Assembly: GCA_036268455.1 (NCBI GenBank)
Contig: DATAUD010000093.1
Coordinates: forward strand, 45,587-109,586
DNA length: 64,000 nucleotides
Reading direction: 5' to 3'
From: DATAUD01 sp036268455
GTDB taxonomy: Bacteria > Verrucomicrobiota > Verrucomicrobiia > Limisphaerales > Palsa-1400
Positions 52,377 to 61,676 of this stretch are shown here, one piece after another. The notes below the pieces were generated by a model. The model saw only the letters and a list, made by a program, of their open reading frames with translations. It searched no databases and had not been told where the DNA came from. The position numbers and the translations under genes are program-made. How positions within the stretch are numbered: the first letter of the stretch is position 1; each line of letters begins with the position of its first letter.

Positions 52377-53405
52377 CTACAACCAATCGCGATCCGGCTC
52401 CGCGGCGGCGGGAAACATCGTCAGATAATGCACCATGCGCGGCCGCGTCGCGCGGTTTGGGCTGCTGCCGTGCGGCAAGGCGTGATGCCAGATAATGAGG
52501 TCGCCTGCCTCAGCGGCGATCGGTTTCGCGCCGAGACTTTCGAGATCCTGTTGGCGCGGATTTACTTCGGCGGGCAGGCTCTTCAACCAATCCTCGACCC
52601 TCCGGTGAAATCCGGGCACGCACGTGAAAGCGCCCTGCGTCGCGCTCGTATCCGTGAGATAAAGCAAGCCCTGCAAGCCCAGCGGAATCGGCGGCAGCAG
52701 ACTGGTATCCCAATGCAGGCGCGGGCCTTGGTAGTTCTGGCCTGCGCGCTCGGGCGGATTGAAGCTCATGCGGTCGGTCGTCACCCAAAGATCGGCCGTG
52801 CCCCATAATTGCGCGAACGCCTTGTGGATGCGCGGCGATTCCCGGTTCCTTTGGAGGATCGGGTGATGGAATAGTTGCACCATGATCCCTTTGCCCTCCC
52901 GCGGACAACTCCATGTATCGGGATTGTCGGGATTCATTTTGAGATGGTCCCAGAGCAATTGTTCCGCGTCGCGGCTCGCCTCGCGGGAAATCGCGCCGCG
53001 CACAATCACGTAACCGTGCTCGTCCCAGAACTCCAAGTCCGCCGCGCTCAAGACCGGCGGCGCGCTTTCGATTGCCTCCACAACCTTTTTTTGCGCGGGC
53101 GTCAAGCCTTTGCCCCTGATCGTGGCGTTGATGCGATCGATTCTTTCCTGATCAATCGCGCCGCCGTTAATGGCGAGCACCCATTGTTCAAACTCAGCAA
53201 AATCGGGCGCCGCTTGAAACAGATATTCCATCGTTTCCTCCAGCACGAGACCCAACCCGGCCAGCGTCACCTTATCGCGCATCACTTCCATTTCCGACAC
53301 CGGCGTCCCCTTCCCCTGCCGGCTCAACCGCGCGCGATTCCACAAACGTTCGAGATGCGGCACGCCCAGCGCGGATATCGGAGAATTTTGTGAAACACCA
53401 TTCAC
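52377..53405 (-). CDS. Phytanoyl-CoA dioxygenase family (PhyH) protein
   Basis: The 342-residue protein is a Fe(II)/2-oxoglutarate-type dioxygenase. The N-terminal 105 residues are helical. The core has FWDEHGYVIVRGAISREAS, the iron motif HWDTS (His and Asp), and HGSSPNRATRPR with the second His and Arg. The C terminus MVHYLTMFP is also typical. Substrate is not known; such enzymes hydroxylate small molecules. It is divergent from the large GH79-like gene and convergent with the beta-helix gene. Confidence 0.85.
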   Translation of the reverse strand: MNGVSQNSPISALGVPHLERLWNRARLSRQGKGTPVSEMEVMRDKVTLAGLGLVLEETMEYLFQAAPDFAEFEQWVLAINGGAIDQERIDRINATIRGKGLTPAQKKVVEAIESAPPVLSAADLEFWDEHGYVIVRGAISREASRDAEQLLWDHLKMNPDNPDTWSCPREGKGIMVQLFHHPILQRNRESPRIHKAFAQLWGTADLWVTTDRMSFNPPERAGQNYQGPRLHWDTSLLPPIPLGLQGLLYLTDTSATQGAFTCVPGFHRRVEDWLKSLPAEVNPRQQDLESLGAKPIAAEAGDLIIWHHALPHGSSPNRATRPRMVHYLTMFPAAAEPDRDWL

Positions 53406-53527
53406 TCAAAGAAACTCATTGATTCAATTCCCGCGATTGTCAGTTGTAAAGAGACAACTGTCAACGGCGGCGCGTCCGAAACTCTTTTCTTATGGTGTGA
53501 TAACGCAAAGGTGCTTAGTTTCCAGAG

Positions 53528-56500
53528 ATGCAAACCTGGCGGCACCGTATATGCCTTTCTGTAGCCTTAGTGTCTTTTGTTATAGGATCCCTGGCTCAAC
53601 CATCAATCAATTACCTCTACCCACCAACTTTAAGCGAACGCGCGGGCGACCACGAGGCTTTCATCATATCAGCAACGGCAAGCAGCGGCGCTCTCAGTTA
53701 CGCCTGGCACAAAACCGACAATCCGTTTGTCTTCTCCACGTCCAATTTCCTCGCGCTCTCGAATATCCAACCCTCAAACGCGGGCTCATACTATGCAGTC
53801 GTCACGGATGCGGCGGGATCGGTCCAATCAGCCAATGTCACCCTCGATGTTCTTCCAAACGGCCCGCTGCAACTTTACTCAACCAATCTCATCCTGGCGC
53901 GTGTCGGCGACGGCGCCCAGCCCTTGAGCGGCGCTACTGGCAACACACTTTACCTCGACCAATACACCACCAATGGAACTTATATTGACACCATACAGGT
54001 TCCCGACGAGGGCCTCGGCGAGCGTTATGGGACGGGCAGCGTCAATAGCGCGGCGTTGCCCGCCGGCAGTTCATCGCTGCTGATCGCCGGCGGCAATGTG
54101 TCTCCGGGAAATGACGCTCCGTACGAAGCCTTCCTTGCCCGCGCCCCGAATGGCCTGAGCATCAGTTTCGGCGGATATTGTCAAGCATATCCGTTTCAGG
54201 GGAGCGATGTGAGCGCCGAACCTGGCGGCAACGGCGGCAACGACTGGCGCGGCATAGCGACGGTCGATTCGTTTGGCTATTACTCGCTGGTGTGGACGAA
54301 CACCGGATTGTACAGCGGCGGCAACCACCAGTTTCACGGCGCGGTGGATATCGACGGCAACGCCACCAATTATTACACCGTCGGTGAAGCCGGGACGGGC
54401 AACGCGATTAAATACTGCAACATTAATTTCCAGCCCGCCAACGGCAGCGGAATCGCCGCTGTGGCCGGCAGCCTTGGTGGCACCCGCGTCGCACAGGTGG
54501 CGGGGGGAAGTCTCGTGTTTTCGGACGTCGGCGCAGGCACCATCGGCCTTTACGCCTGCTCGGGCCTTCCGAACAACACCGCTACGGCTTCGTTGATTAT
54601 TCCTGAACCCAGCAAACCGCTGGACTTCGCCTTCAGCCCGGACCTGACCACCGTCTATATCACCGACAACGGCACTTACCGAGGTTCGAGTGTCGAAGCC
54701 GGCGGCCTCCAGCGATGGGACGCCAGCGGCGGTGGCGCGGACGGATTTCCCGGTTATCACTACAGCTACACATTGCAAATGGGAACCGGTTCAACCGTCG
54801 GCGGACGGGCGGTAACGGTCGATTTCAGCGCGGCGACAAGCTGGGGCGCGGGCGTCCATGGCGCGAAAATTTACGTGACAACGGCGGAATCCTCCGGCAA
54901 CCGCCTCTTGCGGATTGTCGATAACGGCGCCGGCTCGCCCTCCACCACCCTGGTATCCGTTCCAACGAATCTGATGCTTTCCGGCGTCCGTTTTGGGCCG
55001 GTTTTTGTTCCGCCTAATTTTTCCATCCAACCGCAGCCGCAAACGGGCTTGTTCGGTTTCACCGTGACCTTCTCCGCTTTCGCCGCCGGCACCGGGCCGC
55101 TGGCCTATCAATGGTATTTCCAGTCGAACGGCGTGGGGACTTTCACCGCGATTTCTGGCGAGACGAACGATACCTACGAAATCAACGAGGCCGAGACGAA
55201 CAACCTCGGCAACTACTATGTGGTTGTAACCGATCCGCTGTCCGCAAGCGCGCAAAGCCAGACGGTATCGTTCAGTCTGCCCGGCACATCGGGCATATCG
55301 CTGGCGGTCAATACACTCTCGCCGGGCTTGGCCATTCCGTGGGATTTTCTGGGACTGAGCTTCGAGGAAGCCAATCTGAAGTCCAATGGAGTCGGTGTGG
55401 TTGGATATATGTTTGACTCATCCGACACGCAGTTGATCACGCTCTTTACCAATCTCGGAATCAAAAACCTCCGCATCGGCGGAACTTCGGTTGACACCAA
55501 CAACGAGGTCATTCCCCTTTACGTTCCCACCAACCAGGACATTGACGCGCTGTTTCGGTTCGCTCCGGCAGCCGGGGTCGAGGTGAGCCTTTCGTTCCGT
55601 CTGGAAAACGGCAACTCGCAACTCGACGCCGCGCTCGCCGGTTACACATGGTCCAACTACAACCGGTATTTGACCTGTTTCGAAATCGGCAATGAGCCGG
55701 ACGAGTACGGTAACGGCGATCCGCAAATCACCGGCTTTTCATCCTACCTGGCCAAGTGGACCGCCTTTGAGCAGGCAATTCTCGATGCCGCGCCCAATGC
55801 GAAATTCGGCGGACCGGACTCCGCCGGCACCGCGTACGCGGGCGAGTTTGCCAATGCGGAAATCGGCTCTCCAAACATCACGTCTATCTTTTCTCATTTT
55901 TATGCGGGAGGCGGTTCGTCCGGCCTGACCGCCGCGCAAATCATCGCCGGAATGCTATCGCCGAACTGGGACAACAACACCTATCCCTCGCATCTCAGCC
56001 AGACCGAAGCCATCGCCAACGCCGACGGCTTTCCGTTCCGCTCAACGGAATTCAACAGCTACGTCGCTAACTATCCCGGCCTCGCGGGCGGAAACAACGT
56101 CTTCGCCGCCGCCCTTTATGCCTGCGATGCCGCGCATTGGTGGGCGGCGAATAATTGCAACGGCGTCAATTTCCACACCTTCCTTGGAAAATACAACGCG
56201 ACGATTTACTACGACATCAACGGCAACTACCAAATCTATCCGATCGGATACGGCATTAAAGCCTTCGAGCTTGGCAGCCACGGCGCAGTCATTCCGGTAA
56301 CGATGACCAACACCAACAGCCTCAACGTCACCGCCTACGGCGTCGGCTCCAGCAACGACCTCTTCGTCACCATTGTCAACAAGGAATATGCGCCCAACCC
56401 ATACAACGCCGCCGTCACCATCACCCCGGAGGGAATACCCGCCGGCAGCGTGCGCGCGATGTTTCTGATGGCGACAAATGGCGTCACCGCGACGAATAAC

Positions 56501-56824
56501 GTGACGCTCGGCGGCGCCTTCATCACGAACAACGCCGCCTTCGATGGCCAATGGACGAACCTTGGCTATCTCACCAACGGCCAATGCGTCGTCACCGTGC
56601 CGATCTCCTCGGCCGCGATTGTGGAAATCCGTCCGCCGCCATCAGTGACATTCACGCTCCAAACCCCGGGCGCGGGCCAATACCAACTCAATTGGAACGC
56701 TGGCGTCCTTCAATCCGCCCCAACCCTCGGCGGCCCCTACACCGACCTTCCAGGCGCCGCCTCGCCGTGGCTTATCACTCCCACGAACGGTCAACAATAC
56801 TATCGCGTCAGGGCAAGCTATTAG
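53528..56824 (+). CDS. Large secreted GH79-like protein with Ig-like and propeller domains
   Basis: The 1098-residue protein has a signal peptide (about 1-24), an Ig-like domain (about 30-110, GSYYAVVTDAAGSVQSANVTLDV), a propeller-like part (115-490), a second Ig-like domain (about 495-595), and then a TIM-barrel resembling GH79 beta-glucuronidase: WDFLGLSFEEANL, LGIKNLRIGGTSVD, CFEIGNEPDEYG (acid/base Glu in GNEP), and FRSTEFNSYV as candidate nucleophile. A final 70-residue domain (VTFTLQTPGAGQY...YYRVRASY) is a common C-terminal module in Verrucomicrobia. It probably acts on glucuronic acid in extracellular glycan. Confidence 0.78.
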   Translation: MQTWRHRICLSVALVSFVIGSLAQPSINYLYPPTLSERAGDHEAFIISATASSGALSYAWHKTDNPFVFSTSNFLALSNIQPSNAGSYYAVVTDAAGSVQSANVTLDVLPNGPLQLYSTNLILARVGDGAQPLSGATGNTLYLDQYTTNGTYIDTIQVPDEGLGERYGTGSVNSAALPAGSSSLLIAGGNVSPGNDAPYEAFLARAPNGLSISFGGYCQAYPFQGSDVSAEPGGNGGNDWRGIATVDSFGYYSLVWTNTGLYSGGNHQFHGAVDIDGNATNYYTVGEAGTGNAIKYCNINFQPANGSGIAAVAGSLGGTRVAQVAGGSLVFSDVGAGTIGLYACSGLPNNTATASLIIPEPSKPLDFAFSPDLTTVYITDNGTYRGSSVEAGGLQRWDASGGGADGFPGYHYSYTLQMGTGSTVGGRAVTVDFSAATSWGAGVHGAKIYVTTAESSGNRLLRIVDNGAGSPSTTLVSVPTNLMLSGVRFGPVFVPPNFSIQPQPQTGLFGFTVTFSAFAAGTGPLAYQWYFQSNGVGTFTAISGETNDTYEINEAETNNLGNYYVVVTDPLSASAQSQTVSFSLPGTSGISLAVNTLSPGLAIPWDFLGLSFEEANLKSNGVGVVGYMFDSSDTQLITLFTNLGIKNLRIGGTSVDTNNEVIPLYVPTNQDIDALFRFAPAAGVEVSLSFRLENGNSQLDAALAGYTWSNYNRYLTCFEIGNEPDEYGNGDPQITGFSSYLAKWTAFEQAILDAAPNAKFGGPDSAGTAYAGEFANAEIGSPNITSIFSHFYAGGGSSGLTAAQIIAGMLSPNWDNNTYPSHLSQTEAIANADGFPFRSTEFNSYVANYPGLAGGNNVFAAALYACDAAHWWAANNCNGVNFHTFLGKYNATIYYDINGNYQIYPIGYGIKAFELGSHGAVIPVTMTNTNSLNVTAYGVGSSNDLFVTIVNKEYAPNPYNAAVTITPEGIPAGSVRAMFLMATNGVTATNNVTLGGAFITNNAAFDGQWTNLGYLTNGQCVVTVPISSAAIVEIRPPPSVTFTLQTPGAGQYQLNWNAGVLQSAPTLGGPYTDLPGAASPWLITPTNGQQYYRVRASY

Positions 56825-56838
56825 CTATTATCGGCTCT

Positions 56839-58098
56839 ATGAAATGCCGCTTTGCACTTTGGATCGTAGCTGTCGCAATGGCTCCTGGCTTGCTCTGGGC
56901 CGATAATTGGCCGCAATGGCGCGGGCCGCAACGGGACGGCATTTCCCATGAGACGGGCCTGATCGGTGAATGGCCCAAGGAAGGGCCCAGGATGTTGTGG
57001 AAAACCGATGACATCGGGCGAGGCTATTCGACGCCTGCTGTGGTCGGGGACCGACTCTATGTAATGGCCAACGAAGGGGTGGACAACGAGTTCGCCGAGG
57101 CGCTGGATGCGGCAAGCGGCAAGCGCGTTTGGTCCACCCGTATTGGCAAGGTAGGCGGTCCCGACCAGCAACCCAATTTTCCCGCCGCGCGCTCAACCCC
57201 GACCGTCGATGGCGACGCCCTCTATGTCCTCAGTTCAGATGCTGATTTGGCGTGCCTTGACCGCAAGACCGGCCACACCCGCTGGCAAAAGAACGTCCGC
57301 GCCGAATTCGGAGGAAAACCTGGTCCTTGGGCTTACGCCGAATCACCGTTGGTGGATGGCGACGCGGTCGTTTGCGCCCCGGGCGGAAGCGAGGCGACGG
57401 TTGTCGCATTACGCAAGGAAACAGGCGAACTGATTTGGAAGTGCGCGCTGCCAGAGGGCGACGAAGCGGCTTTTTCTTCGGCGATTATCGTGGAAGCGGA
57501 CGGACTTCGCCAGTACGTGCGCTTGCTGGCAAAGGGGCTTGTTGGAATTGAGGCCAAGTCCGGGCGTTTGTTGTGGCGTTACAGCAAGCCGGTCAGCCAG
57601 TTTGACGCAAACATTCAGACGCCAGTGGCCAGCGGTGATTATATTTTCTGCTCCGCCACTGGAACGGGCGCCGGACTAATCAAACTCAAAGCTGACGGAA
57701 GCAAGATCGAACCGGAACAGATTTATTTCAACGCGAACTCTCCAACGGCCATCGGCGGAGTTGTTAAAGTCGGCGATTTTCTATATGGAACGACCGCGGA
57801 CGCCCTGCTCTGCGCCGATTTCCAAAGCGGCCGAACCAAATGGAAGGAACGGTCCCTCGGCGCCGCATCGATTTGTTACGCGGATGGCCGCCTGTACCTG
57901 CACGGCGAAAACGGCGAGGTTGCGCTCGTTGAGGCAACACCCAAAGGTTACCATGAAAAAGGCCGCTTCACTCCATCAGGAGAACCTTCCCATTCCAACC
58001 CGATGGAAAAAGCCTGGGCCTACCCCGTAGTCGCCAACGGCCGCCTCTACATTCGCGACCATGGCGACCTGTGGTGTTATGCCGTCAAAGCGCCATAA
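56839..58098 (+). CDS. PQQ-like beta-propeller protein, secreted
   Basis: From ATG 56839 the protein has 419 residues and a signal peptide (about 20 residues) before DNWPQWRGPQRDGISHETG, a typical start for the outer-membrane PQQ-type propellers (BamB-like) of Planctomycetes and Verrucomicrobia. Repeats with Trp docking motifs follow: LDAASGKRVWSTR, LDRKTGHTRWQKN, LRKETGELIWKCA, EAKSGRLLWRYSK. PQQ may not be bound. The frame starting at 56551 overlaps the previous gene and is not the true start. It is 14 bases after the GH79-like gene. Confidence 0.88.
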   Translation: MKCRFALWIVAVAMAPGLLWADNWPQWRGPQRDGISHETGLIGEWPKEGPRMLWKTDDIGRGYSTPAVVGDRLYVMANEGVDNEFAEALDAASGKRVWSTRIGKVGGPDQQPNFPAARSTPTVDGDALYVLSSDADLACLDRKTGHTRWQKNVRAEFGGKPGPWAYAESPLVDGDAVVCAPGGSEATVVALRKETGELIWKCALPEGDEAAFSSAIIVEADGLRQYVRLLAKGLVGIEAKSGRLLWRYSKPVSQFDANIQTPVASGDYIFCSATGTGAGLIKLKADGSKIEPEQIYFNANSPTAIGGVVKVGDFLYGTTADALLCADFQSGRTKWKERSLGAASICYADGRLYLHGENGEVALVEATPKGYHEKGRFTPSGEPSHSNPMEKAWAYPVVANGRLYIRDHGDLWCYAVKAP

Positions 58099-58101
58099 CC
58101 A

Positions 58102-58117
58102 GGGTCAGGGCTGACTA
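58102..58117 (+). repeat. REP-like sequence copy, part of a family at 58.1-61.5 kb
   Basis: GGGTCAGGGCTGACTA at 58102-58117 matches GGGTTCAGGGCTGACTA at 61499-61515 but for one extra T. Separately GACTAGTTGACTATTGAC (60680-60697) and GACTAATTGACTATTGAC (61511-61528) differ at one base. Such repeats accompany RAYT transposases, a remnant of which lies at 61558. Confidence 0.5.
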
Positions 58118-58120
58118 CGA

Positions 58121-58246
58121 TTACTTCTTTTTGTTGGCGGACTGCTTCGCGGCAGCGGCCTGCTTTTTCTTTTGGTCCGCGCTGCTGGCTTTGGCTTGCT
58201 TCTGCGTCGATTTCTTCTGAGTCGATTTTGGCGATCTGTCACCCAT
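58121..58246 (-). CDS. 41-residue lysine-rich conserved small protein
   Basis: ATG at 58246 gives 41 residues, MGDRSPKSTQKKSTQKQ... ending in KQSANKKK. It is extremely rich in Lys, Gln, Ser and Ala and has no hydrophobic core, so it is probably disordered. An A/G-rich ribosome site (AAGAAGAAAGC) lies 10 bases upstream. I recall similar small proteins starting MGDKSPKS in many bacterial genomes, whose role is unknown, perhaps nucleic-acid binding. It is too short to be found by usual gene length filters. Confidence 0.7.
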   Translation of the reverse strand: MGDRSPKSTQKKSTQKQAKASSADQKKKQAAAAKQSANKKK

Positions 58247-58483
58247 AATAATGCTTTCTTCTTAACGTTGACTTGCCTGCGGCATAAGTAGTTTCCCCTC
58301 AGGCAGCGCCATCGTAATGTCTTTTACAGCCGTTGTAAAGCATTGTCCCGCGATGGCGAAAACGACCGCGGGCCCGGTCAGTTGGTTGGCAAGTACAGCA
58401 AAAGGCAGGATGGATCGCGGCTGAGAAGATCACTCCGCCGTTATCTCAACATCCGGGATGAAGTCAGGCGCGAACTGAGCCGT

Positions 58484-60451
58484 TCAGTTTATCCAAATAA
58501 TTTCTGAGGCATTGCCTCCGGTCATGGCGCTTACGGTAATGCCAATGTCCATAAGTTTTTGCCCGGCCATTGTGCAGTTCAAAGCCGTTCGATCCTGAAA
58601 CGTCAAGGTGTAGCGTTTATTCCTGTTCAAGCCCTTAAGTTTTACCACTTTGGAATCTCCATCAACGGCTTTGATGGAGGGTTTGAAAAGGAATACCGAA
58701 CCCTCGTTGATCCCCGTATTGAAATATTCGAGGCCGTCCCAATTGACGCCGTCCGCCATGGGAAGGATGTGGTAAACGTCTGCGCCTCTCAGAATTGGCC
58801 TTTGTCTGGTCTTGTACAACGCAATATGTTGTCGATAGAGGGGGCTATCCACAGCCCAAGTCAGAACCGATCCCAGCATATCTGTTCTTAAGTTATAAGC
58901 GCTATCGGCCGGGCCGAGATCGGATTTCAGTTGAACCGGGTTGATCGGATACGAATTGCAATAGTAAGTCGTTCTCGTAACCCACGCATCATGGTCGCTG
59001 TCATTCATTGTGCAAAACGTCATCCGTCGGCATATGGCGAACCCCTTGTATTTCCCTCCGTTACAGCAATTCTCGTATCGGAAACCCGGCCTGCTCTCGA
59101 TCAAATGGTCCATGACGAACAAAAAATTCGATACGCCCTTGTAGGTTTGTGGCATCGGTTCTTCCGGGGCAGTGTACAAGTCGGTTCTCCACATATCGAA
59201 CCAACCCTTGTCAAAACGTTCCAAAACCGCCGCCAGCTCAACATCCCTCCCGGTTTTTGTTGTAAGATCGCAGTCGTTAAAAGTGCCGCCCATATACAAG
59301 GATGCCTTCAGGCCTGCCTGATGCGCCTTAGCGGCATAATCAAAGCCATTCGGCCATACATCAGGATGAAACATCCAATCACGACCCGTGTACCAGCATT
59401 TGCCAGTGCCATCCCAAAAATCAAACTTCACACACTCCACACCGGTCGCGGCCAGTGCATTATAAGCGCTTTGTGGCGTCCCGCCCGTCACGCTTGCGCT
59501 GCCATTTCCGCCGAGCGACTGCATGCAAACCTCGGTCCATGGTTCGCCGCCGTTATCGTGCAGGCTTCGGGTGATTTTATGGTTCCAGAACCACTTTTTA
59601 AACCGATTGCTTCCGTCGTCGCTATCGCCTTTATAGGTTCCGTAATAGACGCTCGGAATGATGAATATCTCGTTCGCCTCCTGGGTTACAGCCTCGGTAA
59701 TGGGGAAGATGGAGACAGTAATATCACGAGCATCGGACCCTGATGCAATTTGGAAATTACCCAGTTCCCATTCATATCCGATATAGGCTCCGTGCGCAGA
59801 ACCTGCATCCAGCATAACAAGGGGCACATAGCGACTATCTATTGAGCGGTGGACACCGGGGCCAATCAAATCATTGCCCATATGGCCCGGTCCAACGCTC
59901 GTCTTTTCAAAGCTCCAGAGGTGAACCCTCTTGTCCGCTCTTAGTCGCAACACCCCTGCTGCGATGTCGGCGCTGTAAACCACATTTCCGCCCGATTTAT
60001 TCTCGATGGCGACCTGGTTCTCTACCGGACCAGGCCCCGGCTGGGCACTCCAGACAGACTTTAATTCCAGAGCCGGCCTCGTGCTGGTAAAACGCAGTGT
60101 GACCGCATACCCGTTGCTTTTGTCTTCGCTCGCCCCAACATATCTCCAATTTGGGATCTGGTCGATATTCCCCACCGCGCCCGCTGTTCTGATGCTGTTC
60201 TTGCCAGGGAGCGGGACTTGGGAGGCCACCGGCACCCAATTCCAGTCCCGCGCGGGATTCTTGAGACTTTCAATGTAGATCTCGTTGTTCGACACCGATA
60301 ATTTAAGGCATGTGTCGCCGGTTGACAGCGTCCAGTGGGCGTTCGCTTTGTCCAAAGAGACCAATTTGGGCAAGTCCGCTGCGTGGACTTCCGACAGCAG
60401 GCACGAAGCAGCCACTGCTCTCACTAAGATTTTCCTTGTGAATGGGTCCAT
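58484..60451 (-). CDS. GH36-like alpha-galactosidase family protein, secreted
   Basis: ATG 60451 gives 655 residues with a signal peptide ending near LLSEVHAA. The middle beta-sandwich (DTCLKLSVSNNEIYIES, VHRSIDSRYVPLVML) and the barrel with YNALAATGVECVKFDFWDGTG, GLKASLYMGGTFNDCDL and RYENCCNGGKYKG are in line with GH36/alpha-galactosidase-like enzymes; the Asp in FDFWD would be the expected nucleophile and the YENC-GG region holds the acid/base site. The specificity is open. The longer frame to 60514 adds 21 residues before a signal peptide and is rejected. Confidence 0.7.
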   Translation of the reverse strand: MDPFTRKILVRAVAASCLLSEVHAADLPKLVSLDKANAHWTLSTGDTCLKLSVSNNEIYIESLKNPARDWNWVPVASQVPLPGKNSIRTAGAVGNIDQIPNWRYVGASEDKSNGYAVTLRFTSTRPALELKSVWSAQPGPGPVENQVAIENKSGGNVVYSADIAAGVLRLRADKRVHLWSFEKTSVGPGHMGNDLIGPGVHRSIDSRYVPLVMLDAGSAHGAYIGYEWELGNFQIASGSDARDITVSIFPITEAVTQEANEIFIIPSVYYGTYKGDSDDGSNRFKKWFWNHKITRSLHDNGGEPWTEVCMQSLGGNGSASVTGGTPQSAYNALAATGVECVKFDFWDGTGKCWYTGRDWMFHPDVWPNGFDYAAKAHQAGLKASLYMGGTFNDCDLTTKTGRDVELAAVLERFDKGWFDMWRTDLYTAPEEPMPQTYKGVSNFLFVMDHLIESRPGFRYENCCNGGKYKGFAICRRMTFCTMNDSDHDAWVTRTTYYCNSYPINPVQLKSDLGPADSAYNLRTDMLGSVLTWAVDSPLYRQHIALYKTRQRPILRGADVYHILPMADGVNWDGLEYFNTGINEGSVFLFKPSIKAVDGDSKVVKLKGLNRNKRYTLTFQDRTALNCTMAGQKLMDIGITVSAMTGGNASEIIWIN

Positions 60452-60816
60452 GCTTTTTCCCACAAGTATCACAACTTCCCGGGAAAACCAACCCCTCTTC
60501 GATTCAAAACCCACCCGGTCACCATGTGAAACTGCTCTGCCTGAGGCGTGAAATGCGTGTCAAAAAAGCGGGCGACAATTCACATAATTGTTGTGCGCGT
60601 GAACGTGTATCAGGGACCACAACCGCTCTCCACGCTCTGAGTTTTCGTCGGCGCCGGTTTGCACACAGGGCCCAGAGCCGACTAGTTGACTATTGACTGA
60701 TAATCGGCCTACTGCTGGAATGGACCGACTACAAAGTCGTCCACACGGCGGCCAGAAAATAAAAGACGAACCGTGATATTTCATATTAGTCATCTCGCCC
60801 CCCCTTTCGACCCAGT
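60452..60816. other. Intergenic region with a dyad and a REP-like copy
   Basis: Without a credible gene. It contains a perfect inverted repeat ACAATT-CACAT-AATTGT (60575-60591), a TTGACA on the minus strand (rc of 60558-60563), and the 18-base repeat at 60680-60697. The dyad lies 124-140 bases before the GH36-like start and may be a regulator site. Confidence 0.4.
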
Positions 60817-61308
60817 TCAACTAGCGTCCGTATTGGGAATTGTGGTGTCAGTTGGTAGAAGCTCGTCCAGCAAGAGGGCCGATGCTGGCTCAAGTTCCCG
60901 AACCCCGCGAAGTGTCTGCTGGTCGAGGTGCCCAGACTCAACAAACCGAAGTGGCGAACTTCCGCCAGACCTGATGAACAACAACTGCTGTGTAGCAGCG
61001 GTCGGAACCTCAAAATCGAAGCGCATCAGCGTCGCTGAGGTCGCGATGATGTGCTCTCGGGCGTCCCAAACGTCGTCCGCGCAGAGAAGTTGCTTCGCCT
61101 TATTCGGGCCACAAATGAGGGCCACCGTTAAACGACCGAGAAGATACAAACGTCCTTTGCGCCCGGTAACGACGTAAATGAGATCACCACAACGGACACC
61201 TCGCCTACGAAACAGGTTTCCAGCGGTGTGATAGAGAGGCTCACCGTCTTGATGCTCGTGCGAGGTCCAAGTGGCGTTAGCCCAGTAATGAGTGAAGTGT
61301 CGCTTCAT
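60817..61308 (-). CDS. EVE/PUA-like domain protein, unknown function
   Basis: ATG 61308 gives 163 residues. The N-terminal half looks like an EVE or related PUA-fold domain: HYWANATWTSHEHQD, RRRGVRCGDLIYVVTGRKGRLYLLGRLTV. EVE-like domains bind modified bases and turn up beside defence genes. The second half (CADDVWDAREHIIATSATLMRF, LDELLPTDTTIPN) is not recognised. A longer start at 61329 adds seven residues. It is isolated, between the GH36-like gene and the RAYT remnant. Confidence 0.5.
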   Translation of the reverse strand: MKRHFTHYWANATWTSHEHQDGEPLYHTAGNLFRRRGVRCGDLIYVVTGRKGRLYLLGRLTVALICGPNKAKQLLCADDVWDAREHIIATSATLMRFDFEVPTAATQQLLFIRSGGSSPLRFVESGHLDQQTLRGVRELEPASALLLDELLPTDTTIPNTDAS

Positions 61309-61480
61309 GTTGGTGGTCGTAAGGCGCATAGCAATGCAAACGCAACTACCAGATCATTCCAGGGAAGATGCCGTCGCCAGCCCAAAAGTCAACGGCGCGC
61401 TTGATGCAATTCCCCGCTCTGTTACTCTATTGCCGTATGTCTTTTATCCGCGTCGGTTCAGAAAATCGGAGTCCAAAGAC

Positions 61481-61676
61481 GAAAAAAGAGGTCAAAAAGG
61501 GTTCAGGGCTGACTAATTGACTATTGACGAATGGTCGGGTTGCGGTACAATTGAACCATGCCACGCAAATTGAATGGAGCATGAAGGAGCAATCTATCAT
61601 GTCATCAATCGCAGGGATCGCCGTGAAGCCACTTCCTTGAAGACAAGGATTGGGTCCTTTTTTTGACCCCTTTTTC
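61481..61676. mobile_element. MITE-like element with inverted ends and a RAYT remnant
   Basis: The left end GAAAAAAGAGGTCAAAAAGG (61481-61500) is an imperfect inverted copy of CCTTTTTTTGACCCCTTTTTC (61656-61676). Between them are the REP-like sequences and a decayed transposase start (see next). The element is 196 bases, so it cannot move by itself. The duplicated target sequence is not evident. Confidence 0.5.
61558..61670 (+). pseudogene. Decayed REP-associated tyrosine (RAYT) transposase
   Basis: The frame begins MPRKLNGA* and stops; in the next frame EGAIYHVINRRDRREA follows, then in a third frame FLEDKDWVLFLTP. Together these match the N terminus of RAYT/Y1 transposases (RRIxxEGAIYHVMNRGDRRExIFxxDxDRxxFL). 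Two frameshifts and the loss of the catalytic Tyr/HUH region downstream make it non-functional. Confidence 0.7.

Noticed and set aside
56551..56838. Upstream extension of the PQQ propeller gene
   Set aside because: It overlaps the GH79-like gene; a signal peptide begins at the ATG of 56839.
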